DNA of 64,000 bases from Diogma glabrata (taxonomy: Eukaryota > Arthropoda > Insecta > Diptera > Cylindrotomidae), in NCBI GenBank assembly GCA_963693315.1, contig OY856187.1:75523394-75587393 (forward strand), in the 5' to 3' direction. The stretch's first letter is position 1. Each line of letters opens with the position of its first letter. The translations under genes were made by a program, and so were the position numbers. The notes under the pieces are model-generated. The model was not told the origin of the DNA and searched no databases. It was given only the letters and a program-made list of their open reading frames with translations. Below are positions 35,217-47,189 of this stretch, piece after piece.

Positions 35217-36833
35217 CAGTCAACAGTTGAAACCGAACTATACGAGGCCTTGCTGTATTTTCTGTTAACATTTAACATTAACTGCGTTAATATTTTTCAA
35301 AATTTTCTTATTAATAAAGTCATTATACAAACATATTTCGATCAGTTAAATAGACTTTTTAAATTCAGTCATGTTCTTTGATCTAAATATTACTAATATT
35401 CGAATTTTTTTCAACTATTACTGTGGGGTAATAAATCGTCAAATATACGTTTACAATGAAAACGTATCAGATGTTATGAGCATAACGGGAAAATATTACG
35501 AATTCAAGGATGAAGAATCAATTAAAGGAAAAATTATTCAAATCGGGGTAACTTAATTTTTTTTTCTCGAAATCATATAATTCGTTAACCAATTCCGAAC
35601 TATTTTAGAATATTCTTAATGTTACGGATATTGATTATCTTGATATCTTGCGATATTCAAGTGATGCATTAATTTTTCAATTAAACGAAATTAAATTAAA
35701 TATACGAAGTATCGAAGATATCACTCGAATTTTAAGTTTAGAATTAATTGATGGATTACTACTTAATGTTGCATTTAACTCTTTATCTGTTGAAGTACTA
35801 GCTCCACTATCATTACATTATCTTAATTTATATTTTAAAACTCCTGAATTTTTATTTTCACCAACTTATTTTGTTGAAGTTTTCTCAAACCGGTTATGGA
35901 TAGCAGTATTCACTATGATTATAGCTGTCTTGATTTTTCTTGTGATAAATAAATGTTTAAGAGAACTTACAAAAGAGCAATTTATTGAAACCGCTTTTAT
36001 ACTAACTGGAGTCTCAACTGAAAATGCCGAGCAAACACTGAATACAATTAACAGGTTTTCGTTTAAGCTTAGTCGTTTTATATATGGAATTTTTAAATTA
36101 CTAATACTAACCGCTTTTTCAACATTTTTATGTGCCACACTCGCTGAGCGGAAGACAGGTTTACCGTTTGACGGTTTGGATGACATAGCTCTGTATAAAC
36201 AGTACAGTTTGTGTTTGCCCAAAAATGGTTTTTCAAATACTATCATGAAAGATCTAATGAAAACACAAGATATTAATATAAACGAAACTGGAATATGTCC
36301 AAAATTTGGGTTATCTGAAGATATGGTACAGGCAATATGTTCAACAAACATGGCAGTATTTATGACAAATGATCTTAAATTGAATCAAAATAAGAAAGCT
36401 TATGATTCAAACAGGTATATCCATGTAATACCTCTTTTAATCTTAACTATTCAATATTTTCTTAAAATATTTCAGCACATTACCGTGCAACATCGAACGC
36501 TTGAAAACAAGATATTTTCCAGTTTTTCGTACAATGCCAGTCACCTTAGGTTTTAAATATAAAAAACAATTGTCGAAGGTAATTACAAAAACCAGAACAT
36601 CGGGATTATTACATTACCACTCTGAAAAGAGGATTGCAGCGCTTAAGCAAACAGCAAACAATATGGAGGAGGAAGTTATTGTTGAGAACGATCATGTAAA
36701 ACTTATTTTTTTGACATATTTTATATGTGAATGCATATCCATTATTTTGTTAATGATTGAGATCATATACAAGCAGTATCAGACAATGAAAAATATTAAA
36801 AGTCAAAAAACACATACTTTTTACTTGGAATAA
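35217..36833 (+). CDS. Divergent insect ionotropic receptor (IR), three exons, 5' end uncertain
   Basis: Exons about 35217-35547, 35609-36414 and 36476-36833. Introns are 35548-35608 (GTAACT...TTTTAG) and 36415-36475 (GTATAT...TTTCAG), both 61 bp and frame-preserving. In order: an N-terminal part (ETELYEALLYFLLTF, VIIQTYFDQLNRLFKF), a ligand-binding S1 part, TM1 (LWIAVFTMIIAVLIFLVI), a pore stretch (FIETAFILTGVSTEN), TM (FIYGIFKLLILTAFSTFL), the S2 lobe (GLPFDGLDDIALYKQYSLCL, ETGICPKFG, ICSTNMAVF), and a last TM (LIFLTYFICECISIILLMIE) with a short tail. Layout and the L-P-F-x-G-L-D-D motif fit IR ligand-gated cation channels of sensory dendrites. Between 35365 and 35391 the frame changes by one base, so this copy may be a pseudogene or the read may hold an error. 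No start ATG or signal peptide was fixed. Confidence 0.72.
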
Positions 36834-37726
36834 GGAGGATCTAGCACTTATATGATTTCCATTTAATAAACAATCAATATTTAGCTTGAGTGTACTTCCT
36901 TAAATTTATACAAAAGCAATGCAAGAATGTTATCAATCAATATTAATGCACATTTCTTATGATTGTTCAAGTACGTTCTAAAAATATCCCCAGAAAGACC
37001 TTATTCATTAGTGGTTGATGGCGCATCGTATGTCTATACTGTCGTAGTTTTGCTGTATTTTCTTAAATTTAGAAGGACACCGTTTTTCAGACTGGATCAT
37101 AAATTTCGATAGAAATTGGCGAGTTTTTTAATACAACAAAAAATTACTCAAAAAAAAACAACTCAAACTAAAATTTTGACGAGCACTTATCTTACAGCTA
37201 ACCATGAAAAAATCCAATTTCGAATTCCTTTATATCACCATTGTAATAATATTATAGTCATTATATGGCTCAAAGCATATAAATATTCTTTAAATCTGAA
37301 ATTGTAACATATTTTAAAACTAAAAACTGAAAAAACAACGAAAAACAGAAATAATTTAATATTTATGGAATGAGATTTTATTTTCACTTAAAAATTCGTC
37401 GTAGTTACATAATTTTTAATAGAGATGGCATTGATTTCCTTTTTTCGAAATACATTTTACATTCCTGCTTTCGGAAACTACCTTACCTATGTTCCTATTT
37501 GAAAATTTTGACAGCTAATTTGTATTTTGAAAACATTCAATAAATATTATTTCTTCCAAATCAAGGTTGCTTTTGTTATTTTTAATATAGTTATTATCTT
37601 AAAGTACTACAGTTAACTGAAAAGAAAAAGTGAAGTTAAACTTAAATGATTAATAATTATTAATTATTAAACTTATTTGATTGATAATTTTTATACTATA
37701 TAACTGATAATTGTTGTACTATATAG
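36834..37726. other. No gene seen
   Basis: AT-rich; the 63-codon frame at 37116 is Lys/Thr-rich and unsupported. Confidence 0.4.
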
Positions 37727-37977
37727 TGTTATGACACAATTCATCGTGTTATCTAACCAGTAGTGTTTGTAAGAGAGTCTACACCCCACTCCAGAACGAG
37801 TTCAGGTTCTGTACTGGTGAATTGGAGATAATGTATGTTTTGGTAGTGAGGTTTTAATATAACCAGCAAGCAGTCAAAAATACATTCCCTTCAAACCGCC
37901 ACACTGTTCTATTTTTCTCTCTTATAATATAACTACTTGATATTTCTTAATATCAACATCCGCAAATAAACATAACA
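37727..37977. mobile_element. Possible solo LTR, 251 bp
   Basis: Begins TGTTATGACACAATTC and ends AAATAAACATAACA; the outer 7 bp (TGTTATG/CATAACA) are exact inverses and an AATAAA lies 13 bp before the end. It is GC-richer than its surroundings. No flanking duplication is visible, so the call is tentative; Ty3/gypsy type would fit the start. Confidence 0.4.
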
Positions 37978-38609
37978 TTCAATATAAATTAGCACGATCC
38001 TCACCATTCGCATTGTTTCAGTTCGTAAACAAATTCTTTTACATACATAATAATAATAATCACATAATAATTGTAGTTGCATTTTTTTAGTTTTTTTGTT
38101 GATACTCTCAGATACAATCTGATATTGAAATTGCCTTGAATTGTAATAGTAGTAGTTATCATCTTATTGATCTAACTTGTTAACGATTACGAGTTATTTT
38201 CGTTTCATAATCTATTGGCATTTTTTTTATATAATTTTAATAACTGAAACAAAACAAACACAAATTATATGTGGTTGATCCTTCTTTTTATAAAAAATTT
38301 TTTTCTCTCGAGTTCGAGGACGTGATGAAAATCAAAGTTTTTTTCAATAAGAAAAATTCGGGCAATGCGCGGTCGGTAGTTCAAACTAAAATAAAAGCTC
38401 TTTTTTTTTTAGCCGTAGATGTTATATGATAAATCGACAAATAGAAAATCGATTTTTATTTATTTAGTGAGCAGTGTTAGCTAATCGAATAAAAAACTTT
38501 CATTATTCCGTTGAGTTTTTTTGTATGTGAAGAAAATGCAATTCCCGATTAAATGGAATGTTTTATATACAAAAGATTATTATATACGAAACAATTATCG
38601 GAAGGTTAA
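37978..38609. other. No gene seen
   Basis: AT-rich, no frame or element end. Confidence 0.4.
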
Positions 38610-39060
38610 GGTAGGTTATTAAAAAGTAATAACAACATCCTAAGAATAGGTTATAAGGCTCACAACAATGTAAGTAGGATTACGGGAAAATTAAACAGTT
38701 GTCTGGAGAAACATGATCAACATGGATTGGTATACTCATTCCCTTGTAAGAACTGCAATGGCGAATATATAGGCAGACAGTTCAAAACTTGAGAATTCAC
38801 ATCAAGCAACACAAATATGATGAGAAGGCCAGGAGAAAAAGTCCTGGAAAAACAGCTGCACTTCAGCATATCATAGATAATGGACACACATTTGCGTATG
38901 ATCAAACTAAAATTCTAGCGAAAGAAATGGATTGAAAAAAACGGTTAATTTTGGAATCAATAAATATCCATTTAAGAAGAACAACATGAGGTCAGATATA
39001 GAAAATCTAAATGGGAATAAAGCAAGAAATGAGTAAGGTCATATGAACCGATTTCCAGAT
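38610..39060 (+). pseudogene. Penelope-like GIY-YIG endonuclease fragment
   Basis: The plus strand reads GLVYSFPCKNCNGEYIGRQ (G-x-x-Y...C-x-x-C...Y-I-G), then, after a one-base frame change, NLRIHIKQHKYDEKARRKSP and TAALQHIIDNGHTFAYDQTK, then ILAKEMD with a stop. This is the endonuclease C-terminus of a different Penelope-like lineage from the element at 10-14 kb. No RT precedes it. Confidence 0.75.
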
Positions 39061-39213
39061 TTCTTTCAACTTGTTAATAAATACAAAAATAATTATGTCA
39101 CAGAGCAATATCCTCATGCACATAAGAATATATATAGGTTGTTTATTTTATGTAATAATAATTTTTAATTTTTTTTTTGTCTCGTTGTAAATCATAAATA
39201 TTTTTAGTATATA

Positions 39214-40042
39214 TCGGGTGTTCCATTAGGGATTTTTTTTGAAAGCTGTCAATTCAGCCATATTGACCTCCATTTTTTTTCTGATTTGACATTTGGAAAG
39301 AGGAAGGTTTGCCATTTGTTAAAATGTCATCGTATAGCATGGAACAACGTGTTAAATTCGTTCAGCTTTATTATGAAAATGGGCGTTCTGCAAAAAATGT
39401 TTTTCGTAAATTACGTGGTTATGTAAACAAGCAAAATTGTCGCCTTTAGAGAGAAAAGAATCCAAGAGAAATCCTTCAGCAAGGTTTGTATTTAAAAAAA
39501 AGTTACAGTTTGGTGCGGTTTATGGAGCGATGGAGTCATTGCACCTTACTTTTTTCATGATGATGAAGGCAACAAAGTTACCGTGAATGGAAAACGATAC
39601 AGAAGCATGATTCGTGATTTTTTGTGGCGGGAATTGGTGAAGGAGCTTGAGGCAAAAGTTTCCTGGACGAGTTATCTCAAGAAATGGTCATGTTGAATGG
39701 CCACCAAGATCTTGTGATCTGACGCCTTTAGACTTCTTTCTTTGGGGCTATGTTAAATCACAAGTCTACCGCAATACCCACAGACGATTGATGAAGTAAA
39801 AGCAGAGATTATTCGTGTTATTGGCGAGTTTCAGCCCGACTTGTGTGAAAAAGTCATCGAAAATTTTGACAAGAGAGTCACCTACTGTAGAGCATCAAGA
39901 GGTGGTCACTTACATGATATTATTTTTAAAACTTAAATGGCAAACCAATTCAACTTTGATATAATGCCAAAATAAAGATACTTTCAATGTAAACATTGTG
40001 TTTTTCTTTTAATTTAAAAAAAAACCTTAATGGAACACCCAT
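39214..40042 (+). mobile_element. mariner-like (Tc1/mariner) element, internally deleted
   Basis: Ends TCGGGTGTTCCATTAGGGAT and the inverse CCTTAATGGAACACCCAT, flanked by TA (39212-39213 and 40043-40044). The transposase relic runs 39324-39936: MSSYSMEQRVKFVQLYYENG at the start, an abrupt jump to GYVNKQNCRL, VTVNGKRYRSMIRDFL, then HVEWPPRSCDLTPLDFFLWG carrying a catalytic Asp, and a C-terminus ending at TAA. The middle of the gene, including the first catalytic Asp, is missing and there are stops and frameshifts. It could move only if supplied with transposase in trans. Confidence 0.88.
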
Positions 40043-40044
40043 TA

Positions 40045-41214
40045 CTTATATAGTCAATTTTTATTGTTTTATTACTTTATTGTTTGTTAAACGTTTAAAT
40101 ATTTTAATTTCCAACGATACAAATTAGTATTAAGTTCAAAATCAGTTGATAATAAGCTTTATAAAAAAAAGTGTAAGTACCTTAATAAGTGCTTTTTATG
40201 TTTTGTGATTTTTTGTTATTAGAATAAGTATTTTAATTGTAAAACTATATATTTCATTTTAGTTACTAAGGAGGGTCCCAAAAAGGACCGAACTATTTAA
40301 ATAAAAAAAAATGTATGATCTGAAGCTTGATATTTTATTTAAGGTTGCTTACCATCAATAGGAAACGCAGACGGTAAAACAATTTTATCGATTATATCAG
40401 TTTCAGTGTACACCCGGAAACGTGTTTACACTGAACAACAAAAATTATTTTAATAAGTATAATATATTATCTAATATCTAAAAACTTACACATTTTAAAG
40501 ATAAAATACTTAATTATTTTTCTACTTAAAATCTACTTTCAATAAATTATGATATACAATAAATATATTATTTAATGAGTTTTTAAGTACACAAAGTAGG
40601 TAAGTATTATTAAATGAATATATATAAAAAATATGTAAAATGTTATTAAATACAATACAATGTATTAACTGATAAATAATACAAATTATTCAAAATTCAA
40701 AGAAGTATTCAGAAATATTCACGGTTTACCTTGCATTACAGTATGTATGTATGGCTGAACGCTGCGTGCTCACCGCCCTCTATTGCAAAAACTGGTGAGT
40801 GCATGAAAAAATGTTTCAATGTCTCTACAATTTTTATAATGCCTGGTAATATCATTTGAGGAATAGAAACCGAGATAATCGCGAAAAACTGGTTTTTGTT
40901 ACCTTTGACAAAATTGACATTTTCACTCGCGAATAAGTCGAAAAGTATCGACTTTCAGAAAAATATTTCTATGACAAAAGTTGCTTAAAATTAGTCAATC
41001 TATCCCCATCTATCCCGTACTTATTTTTAATATAATATTTTTCACCCCCGAGAAGGGATGGCATTCACCCCTAGGATTTAAGCAACCACCGGCATAGAGT
41101 CAACTTTGAAATAGAGGGCAAGCATAACCTAAATCCAAATTTTTGTGCAAATCGGTGTTGCGTGTAAGGATTATACGGGAAAATGCTCATTGACTGGACT
41201 ATATGTAATAACTC
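40045..41214. other. No gene; possible unclassified repeat at 40740-41200
   Basis: The second half is GC-richer with CACCCCCGAGAAGGGATGGC and GGATTTAAGCAACCACCGGC, which has the look of a transposon interior, but no partner copy or ends are in the window. Confidence 0.3.
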
Positions 41215-42762
41215 ACAACAACGCAAAAACCATTTAAGACTATGTCCTACAACAACATGCGTTCTAACATGTTGATCGACGCAACTCTTTGTTTTTTTTT
41301 GCTTTTTATTTTTTTTTTTTCAAAGAAAGGATAACTAAAACAATAAATGCTATTACATATAAAATATGACATACGTCAATATTTTGGATTTTTGTTTTGG
41401 ATTTTTGAGATCAATTAAACTCAAGTAAGTAAAGAAGTAATTGGAATATTTTCAATTCAAAGGTATGGTTTGAAGTTTCTCAGAAAAAAACTACAATTCA
41501 CATTTTACGTGTTTCGGATCGGATTTGAACCTACCCTCGTCAGTGCCCGGCTCGAATCTTTGGGCAGACACGCTATCGATTACGCCGTTGAGGCGATGAA
41601 AATTTCAAAGTTGAAACTTCTTCATAACTTAATTATTTTTTACTTAAGTTGAATTTTTCCACTGTCATTAGACTCCATATTATGGAAATGCTTTTACATT
41701 ATATGGGATTTTTTTGCATTAAATTTCTAGACAATACTTTGTGTGAATTCATAGAATGGGGAACATTTCTATTCTAATTAACATCCTAAGTCACGATTGT
41801 ATAGTCATTATTGATTGTTTCCAATCAATGTGAAATCAATGGCTGACACTTGGTCAATTTGTAGTTCTATATGTATTAACATTAGACTACATTAAAGGAA
41901 TTTAAATTTATTTTGGATTTTTGAGATCAATTAAACTCAAGTAAGTAAAGAAGTAATTGGAATATTTTCAATTCAAAGGTATGGTTTGAAGTTTCTCAGA
42001 AAAAAACTACAATTCACATTTTACGTGTTTCGGATCGGATTCGAACCTACCCTCGTCAGTGCCCGGCTCGAATCTTTGGGCAGACACACTATCGATTACG
42101 CCGTTGAGGCGATGACAATTTCAAAGTTGAAACTTCTTCATCACTTAATTATTTTTTACTTAAGTTGAATTTTTCCACTGTCATTAGACTCCATATTATG
42201 GAAATGCTTTTACATTATATGGGATTTTTTGCATTAAATTTCTAGACAATACTTTGTGTGAATTCATAGAATGGGGAGCATTTCTATTCTAATTAACATC
42301 CTAAGTCACGATTGTATAGTCATTATTGATTGTTTCCAATCAATGTGAAATCAATGGCTAATACGTCAATATGTTATGATAGGAGAGGAAATAAAAATAA
42401 AATAAAAGGTTTAAGGTTTTTTAAAAATTTGCAGTAACATAACTAAAATGGGGTTGCCAATAATCCAACTAGTGGCATATTCCTTGATCATGTGACGCGA
42501 TGTCTTTCTCAATGATTAAGACCCAGTATATATAGGTTCGATTCTGGAATATTTCACAGCTAACACATTGAGGTTGATGCCCTTGCCGGGATATAGTTCA
42601 TCCAGCAGCACCTCACTGTTGTTGCCAGTGGTATTTGGTATCTCTCGTTAACTCGTATGCCAATATAGCAGGGACTGGAGTACATTGAATTGGATAACGC
42701 CCTTAGATCCAAAATAAAACAATTTACAAAGCAATAAAAACTGATCCTTCCATGCAGTCGTA
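41215..42762. repeat. Dispersed repeat R1, copy B, split by a 516-bp tandem duplication
   Basis: The R1 blocks at 41215-41390 and 42365-42762 match 3945-4610 in order. The middle (41398-42365) is absent from copy A, so it was inserted or lost. It consists of two nearly identical 516-bp units. Confidence 0.65.
41398..42365 (-). repeat. 516-bp tandem duplication containing tRNA-like (SINE-type) cores
   Basis: Units begin TTTTGGATTTTTGAGATCAA at about 41397 and 41913. On the minus strand each has a pol III B-box-like motif (GGTTCGAATCC, exact in unit 2 at 42037-42047, one mismatch in unit 1 at 41521-41531) about 55 nt after an A-box-like CGGCGTAATCGATAG. This suggests a tRNA-derived SINE core, not a functional tRNA. 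The short frames here (60 codons) are repeat by-products. A fragment of the same unit recurs near 50860-50970. Confidence 0.6.
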
Positions 42763-44105
42763 GCGGAATATACCCCATCGAGCTATATAACTTAAAATGT
42801 ATGTTGTTCGATGGTTTTTGTATTATATCGATTAACACAATTTCCAACCATTTAAAACTTTTGTAACCAACTGATGCTAATCGTTTACTGCAGAGTGTTT
42901 TGGTTTACCAATTTAGCAGTGATTTATTCACGTTAGTGGGAGATTGTAGGAAGTGATATTTATTTATGCTACAATTTTCGAAGTGGTATTTATGCTATCT
43001 TATACTCTTGCCAAAACCGGTGCAGCAACTTTCATCAGACCGAAAGTCTTATGCATAATTTGAACAAATACTTTGACACAGGAGAACATTTACGAGTCAA
43101 ACTAGGGTAGCACAGAGCAAGTGGCGAATAATTTCATCTGTATAGAGGTGCAGCTGCAATAGCAATCATTATTATTAATTACCATTTGCATAACTTTATT
43201 TGCGATAACTCTAAATAGAATTAAGTTTTGCAAGGTAAATAAAAAAAGCAAACGGAAACAAATTTAAATTAGCTATCGAGTGACGTAGCCTTTTATTTCT
43301 AGTTTTTTTTATCAATTTTTAGATATATCAAAATTAATTTAAAATTTACAATGATCTGGAAATTAATGTCTTCTAGCTTTTAATTAAAATACGAGTTCAT
43401 TTTCGGTAAGAAATTTTAAATTAGAATAAAAATATATTTCAAATTTTAATAATCACCGTATAACTAATTAGTGATTAGTTAATTTAACCATATATAAATA
43501 ATTCTACTCTTACTTTCTTACTATGTTAGTACAAAACTCAATTTTAATCAATAAAATTATAATTTCCAATTTTGATTTGGAAACTTATCGAACTATATTT
43601 AAAGAAACTAAAACTGGAATTACACAGTGTGGTGTAAAATAAACGTTTTGGTTTGTATTCCCATGTGTTTCGAAAATCAAGCAATCGTTCGACCAAAACT
43701 ATTTACTGTTGATATTGAATGTTTAAACAAAAATATATATTATATAATAATTAATTAATTAATAATTATCGCTTGACTAAATATGTAATTATAAAAAATG
43801 CAAACCACAACTTTCATTTTACTCCACCCTGTAGTATAAGTTAAAAATGTGTTGATGTTACATATTGAACTAAAACGGATTGTTAATTTTGTACGATGTA
43901 CTCAACTGGACTTAATCTAATTGAATAAAATTTAAAAAAATAATGTTTATAAGGAAGTACGTTTCCTAATTTGTTGTTAACTAATTTGTTTTATCAATAA
44001 AGTGGTTGGCAATAGCTGAATTGTATCCATAAATCAATGTAGTTTGTGTGTAACAAATAAATAATTAATTTTTACTTTTTAGACAAACAATGGATGTTGT
44101 ATATG
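42763..44105. other. No gene seen
   Basis: AT-rich; no frame, RNA gene or element ends. Confidence 0.4.
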
Positions 44106-45226
44106 ATGAAAAACGTGTTCTAGACAGAGTTGTGAAAACTTGACCATTTTTGATTTTCCTGAAACTTGGCATATAAGTAGTATGGACAAAATGAAAAATA
44201 CAACTTATTTCAAATTTTTTTTAAAGTGCATAGTTTGAGCATAGACCCAACATGCATGAAAAATGAAAATTCTGCCAATCCGATGTAACTTTGAAATTAA
44301 ATTGCTCAAGAACGGCTATACCGATTTCATCAAACTTTTTTTTTGTTTGATCGTTAATTCGTTAATTAAGGAGGCGTTAATTAAAGAGGCGTTAATTCTT
44401 GTTCTTGAGATATTTAATTTTAAAGATTTTTAGTATGACTGAAATTCGAATTTTTCTTCATTTTTTCAAACAACTTCCATTAACAAAAAATTTTAAAATC
44501 AATTAAATTTTAACTTTTTTCTTTTTAAATATAGTTCTAACCTTACTTTAAAATATATCAAATTTACAGAGATGCGTTAATTCGTGTTCTTGAGATATTT
44601 AATTATAAAGATTTTTAGTCCGATTAAAATTCTAATTGTTCATTATTTTCTTGAACTTCAGTGGTTAAAATTTTTTGATGATAAAAATTGTTCGAAAAAA
44701 TAATGAACAATTAGAATTTTAGACGGACTAAAAATCTGTAAAATTAAATATCTCAAGAACAAGAATTAATGCCTCTTTGTAAATTTGGAATATTTTAGAG
44801 TAAGGAAAGAACTATTTTCAGAAAAAAAATTAATTAAATTCCAATTGATCTTCGACCCCAGCGCCATCTTTAAAATAGTTTTTTTAATATTTTTATTTAA
44901 AAATTAATTATAAAAACAATAAATAAATTTTTTTTAAACGACTAACTAATAATCTATCAAACAAAGAAAAGTTTGATGAAATCGGTATAGCCGTTTTTGA
45001 GCAATTTAATTTCAAATTTACATCCGATTGGCAGTATTTTCATTTTTCATGCATGTTGGGGTGCCCTATGTGCTCAAACTATGCACTTTAAAAAAATTTT
45101 AAAATAAGTTGTATTTTTTATTTTGACCATACTACTTATATGCCAAGTTTCAGGAAAATCAAAAATGGTCAAGTTCAAATCTCGACTTTTTCACCTGCTT
45201 AGATCACGTTTTTCATCATATATGGA
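44106..45226. mobile_element. Foldback element F2, uninterrupted copy (about 1.12 kb)
   Basis: Ends ATGATGAAAAACGTG and CACGTTTTTCATCAT, with AT-rich flanks. Long arms mirror each other (GACCATTTTTGATTTTCCTG and inverse near 45160; ACATGCATGAAAAATGAAAA and inverse near 45040). The interior has further mirrored parts, such as GAACAATTAGAATTTTA at 44704 and its inverse near 44625. Non-coding. Confidence 0.88.
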
Positions 45227-45871
45227 TTGACGATACTTTAAATAGTTTTTTATTTCTAATAATTATTAATTTTTATTTCTAAAAAATAATCACCCGTTCA
45301 AAGCTTTTAATAGATTGTCCATGGTATGTGGTAAAATGCGCTAAAATAAATTAAATTATGTGCGATAAAAAATTAAATCAAAAGATATAAAGGGACTCGA
45401 ACCTAATTTTTTCAAACTTTTTCAAGTTAAGTTAACGTGGAATATCACATACCAGTCCATCAACACCTTAGAACGCATGTTATTGTGGGACCTTGGTCTT
45501 TAAAGGTTTTCATGTGTTGTTGTAAATGTAATGCCTATACTATAACACATTTTATTTAAAAAAAAATTTAGTTCTCTTTCAAATGATATCGTACCGTCTT
45601 TCCCCGAAAAAATGCCTACCTAGGCGTTGTAAACAGAACGCCTACCCTGAGTTTTATTCAAATGTAACGCCTAGGCGTTATATATTGAATTATGAATACA
45701 AACTAATTTTTAGAAGGCATTCACCACATGTATAATATCATACGTATTTTGATTTTTACATAAAAGCAATTGAATTTAGGCTGAGAAAAACTCGAAATCT
45801 CTTCTTGACTGTTTCAAAAACTTCCAAAAACAGTTTTGAACCGTTCGGTGCGTGGCTAACTGGTATTATAA

Positions 45872-46054
45872 CTTTTGAGTGTTATCATCTTAGTAATTGA
45901 AGACAGTCTAAATGATCTTATCGAAGAGAACGACAAGGTCAAGCTGCATAAAGGGTATTCGACATCATGTAGTGTGGAGATTGTAGCTTGCAAACTAGAA
46001 GATGTCAACATTAGTATTGTGGAAGTGGATAACAATTGCATAATGATCGATTAA
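45872..46054 (+). other. Open frame resembling a 3' terminal exon
   Basis: From an acceptor-like TCATCTTAG near 45892, the frame VIEDSLNDLIEENDKVKLHK, GYSTSCSVEIVACK and EVDNNCIMID runs to TAA at 46054. Its acidic, Cys-containing, non-repetitive composition is unlike the surrounding AT-rich sequence. There is no ATG, partner exon or recognised family. It could be a decayed gene end. Confidence 0.25.
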
Positions 46055-47189
46055 TGTATATTGTATATACAATAACACCGCCACAAAGTCTGCTACTTTG
46101 TTATATTTGAATTAGTTTTTCGGTTTAAAATTAGATAAAGAATAAAATGGCAATTTAAAACACATATAAAATCATATAACCATATACATGATACATGTTA
46201 CCTGAACTTCTAACTTAAAGAATACATTAAAGGCACAAACTTTCAAAATTACAGAGAAAACTTTACAAAAGCAAATTTCAGAAAAATGTTCGATGGCTTA
46301 AGAAGTTGAGAAGTTGAAAAAGTTTTGTAGAAAAATTATCGACAACTATCTAAGATTGTTTATAGATATAACGTCCTAAAAAACATTCTTTCCATTTACA
46401 ACACAGTTCACACAAAATAAGCACAAGCAGTAGATACTGCCTTGCTTTGCGTCCAAATCCATTGATGTTACAAATCTTTAGAAATAAGTAACAAAACTAA
46501 ATAAAGTTTATTTAGTTTTGTTACTAAAACTATAAACTACATTTAAGTGTATATTCTACCGTAATACAAAGCTAGCAATCATTTTAGCGGTTAAAGAACT
46601 TCTTTACAAACTACCAAAAGTTATATTTTGTAACCCGTTTTGCTCAAGGTTTTTGGCTATAGCCAAATTGAATAAATAAGCTTCTATTTTGGCTAAGCAA
46701 AAAATAAGGTAAAGAAAGATACTGAATCGTAGACGTTGATCAGATGACATTTAGTAATTTCTTTATTTATTATAAAATTTGTTAAATATTAACCGTGATC
46801 TGAGGAAAAACCAGAAAAGTAATTTTCAACCAGTTCGCTTAAGTTTGATGCCTACAGATATTGATAAAAGTTAATAATTATTAAACGCAGTTGAATGGTA
46901 CTACGCATTAAAAACTTGAATAATGCTAATATAGAAGTCAATTATTGCCGTATTTTATTTTGTATCGGACCAGTTAACATTTAATATACTTGAATTCTCA
47001 AGGTTATATGTGAAGGTAAACATAATAATTTAATAAACGAAAGTCAAATAGTCAGTTTTTCTAAATAAACAAGGTTGACGGGTGCATTTTAATTTAAATA
47101 AAATTTTGTTATGAATAATATTATTAAAGTCAACCTGTGACCAAAACGTGTAGCCACATATCTCTTTTTGAAGTTCATTTTTAAACTTT
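46055..47189. other. No gene; one 37-bp palindrome at 46488-46524
   Basis: AT-rich. GTAACAAAACTAAATAAA (46488-46505) is followed after one base by its exact inverse (46507-46524). Confidence 0.5.

Noticed and set aside
35866..36351. 161-codon minus-strand ORF
   Set aside because: Antisense shadow of the second IR exon.
41521..41592. Functional tRNA gene
   Set aside because: The A-box to B-box distance and missing acceptor pairing do not fit; a tRNA-derived SINE core is more likely.
45390..45425. tRNA 3' part suggested by GGACTCGAACC on the plus strand
   Set aside because: Only a B-box-like word; no A box or cloverleaf arms around it.
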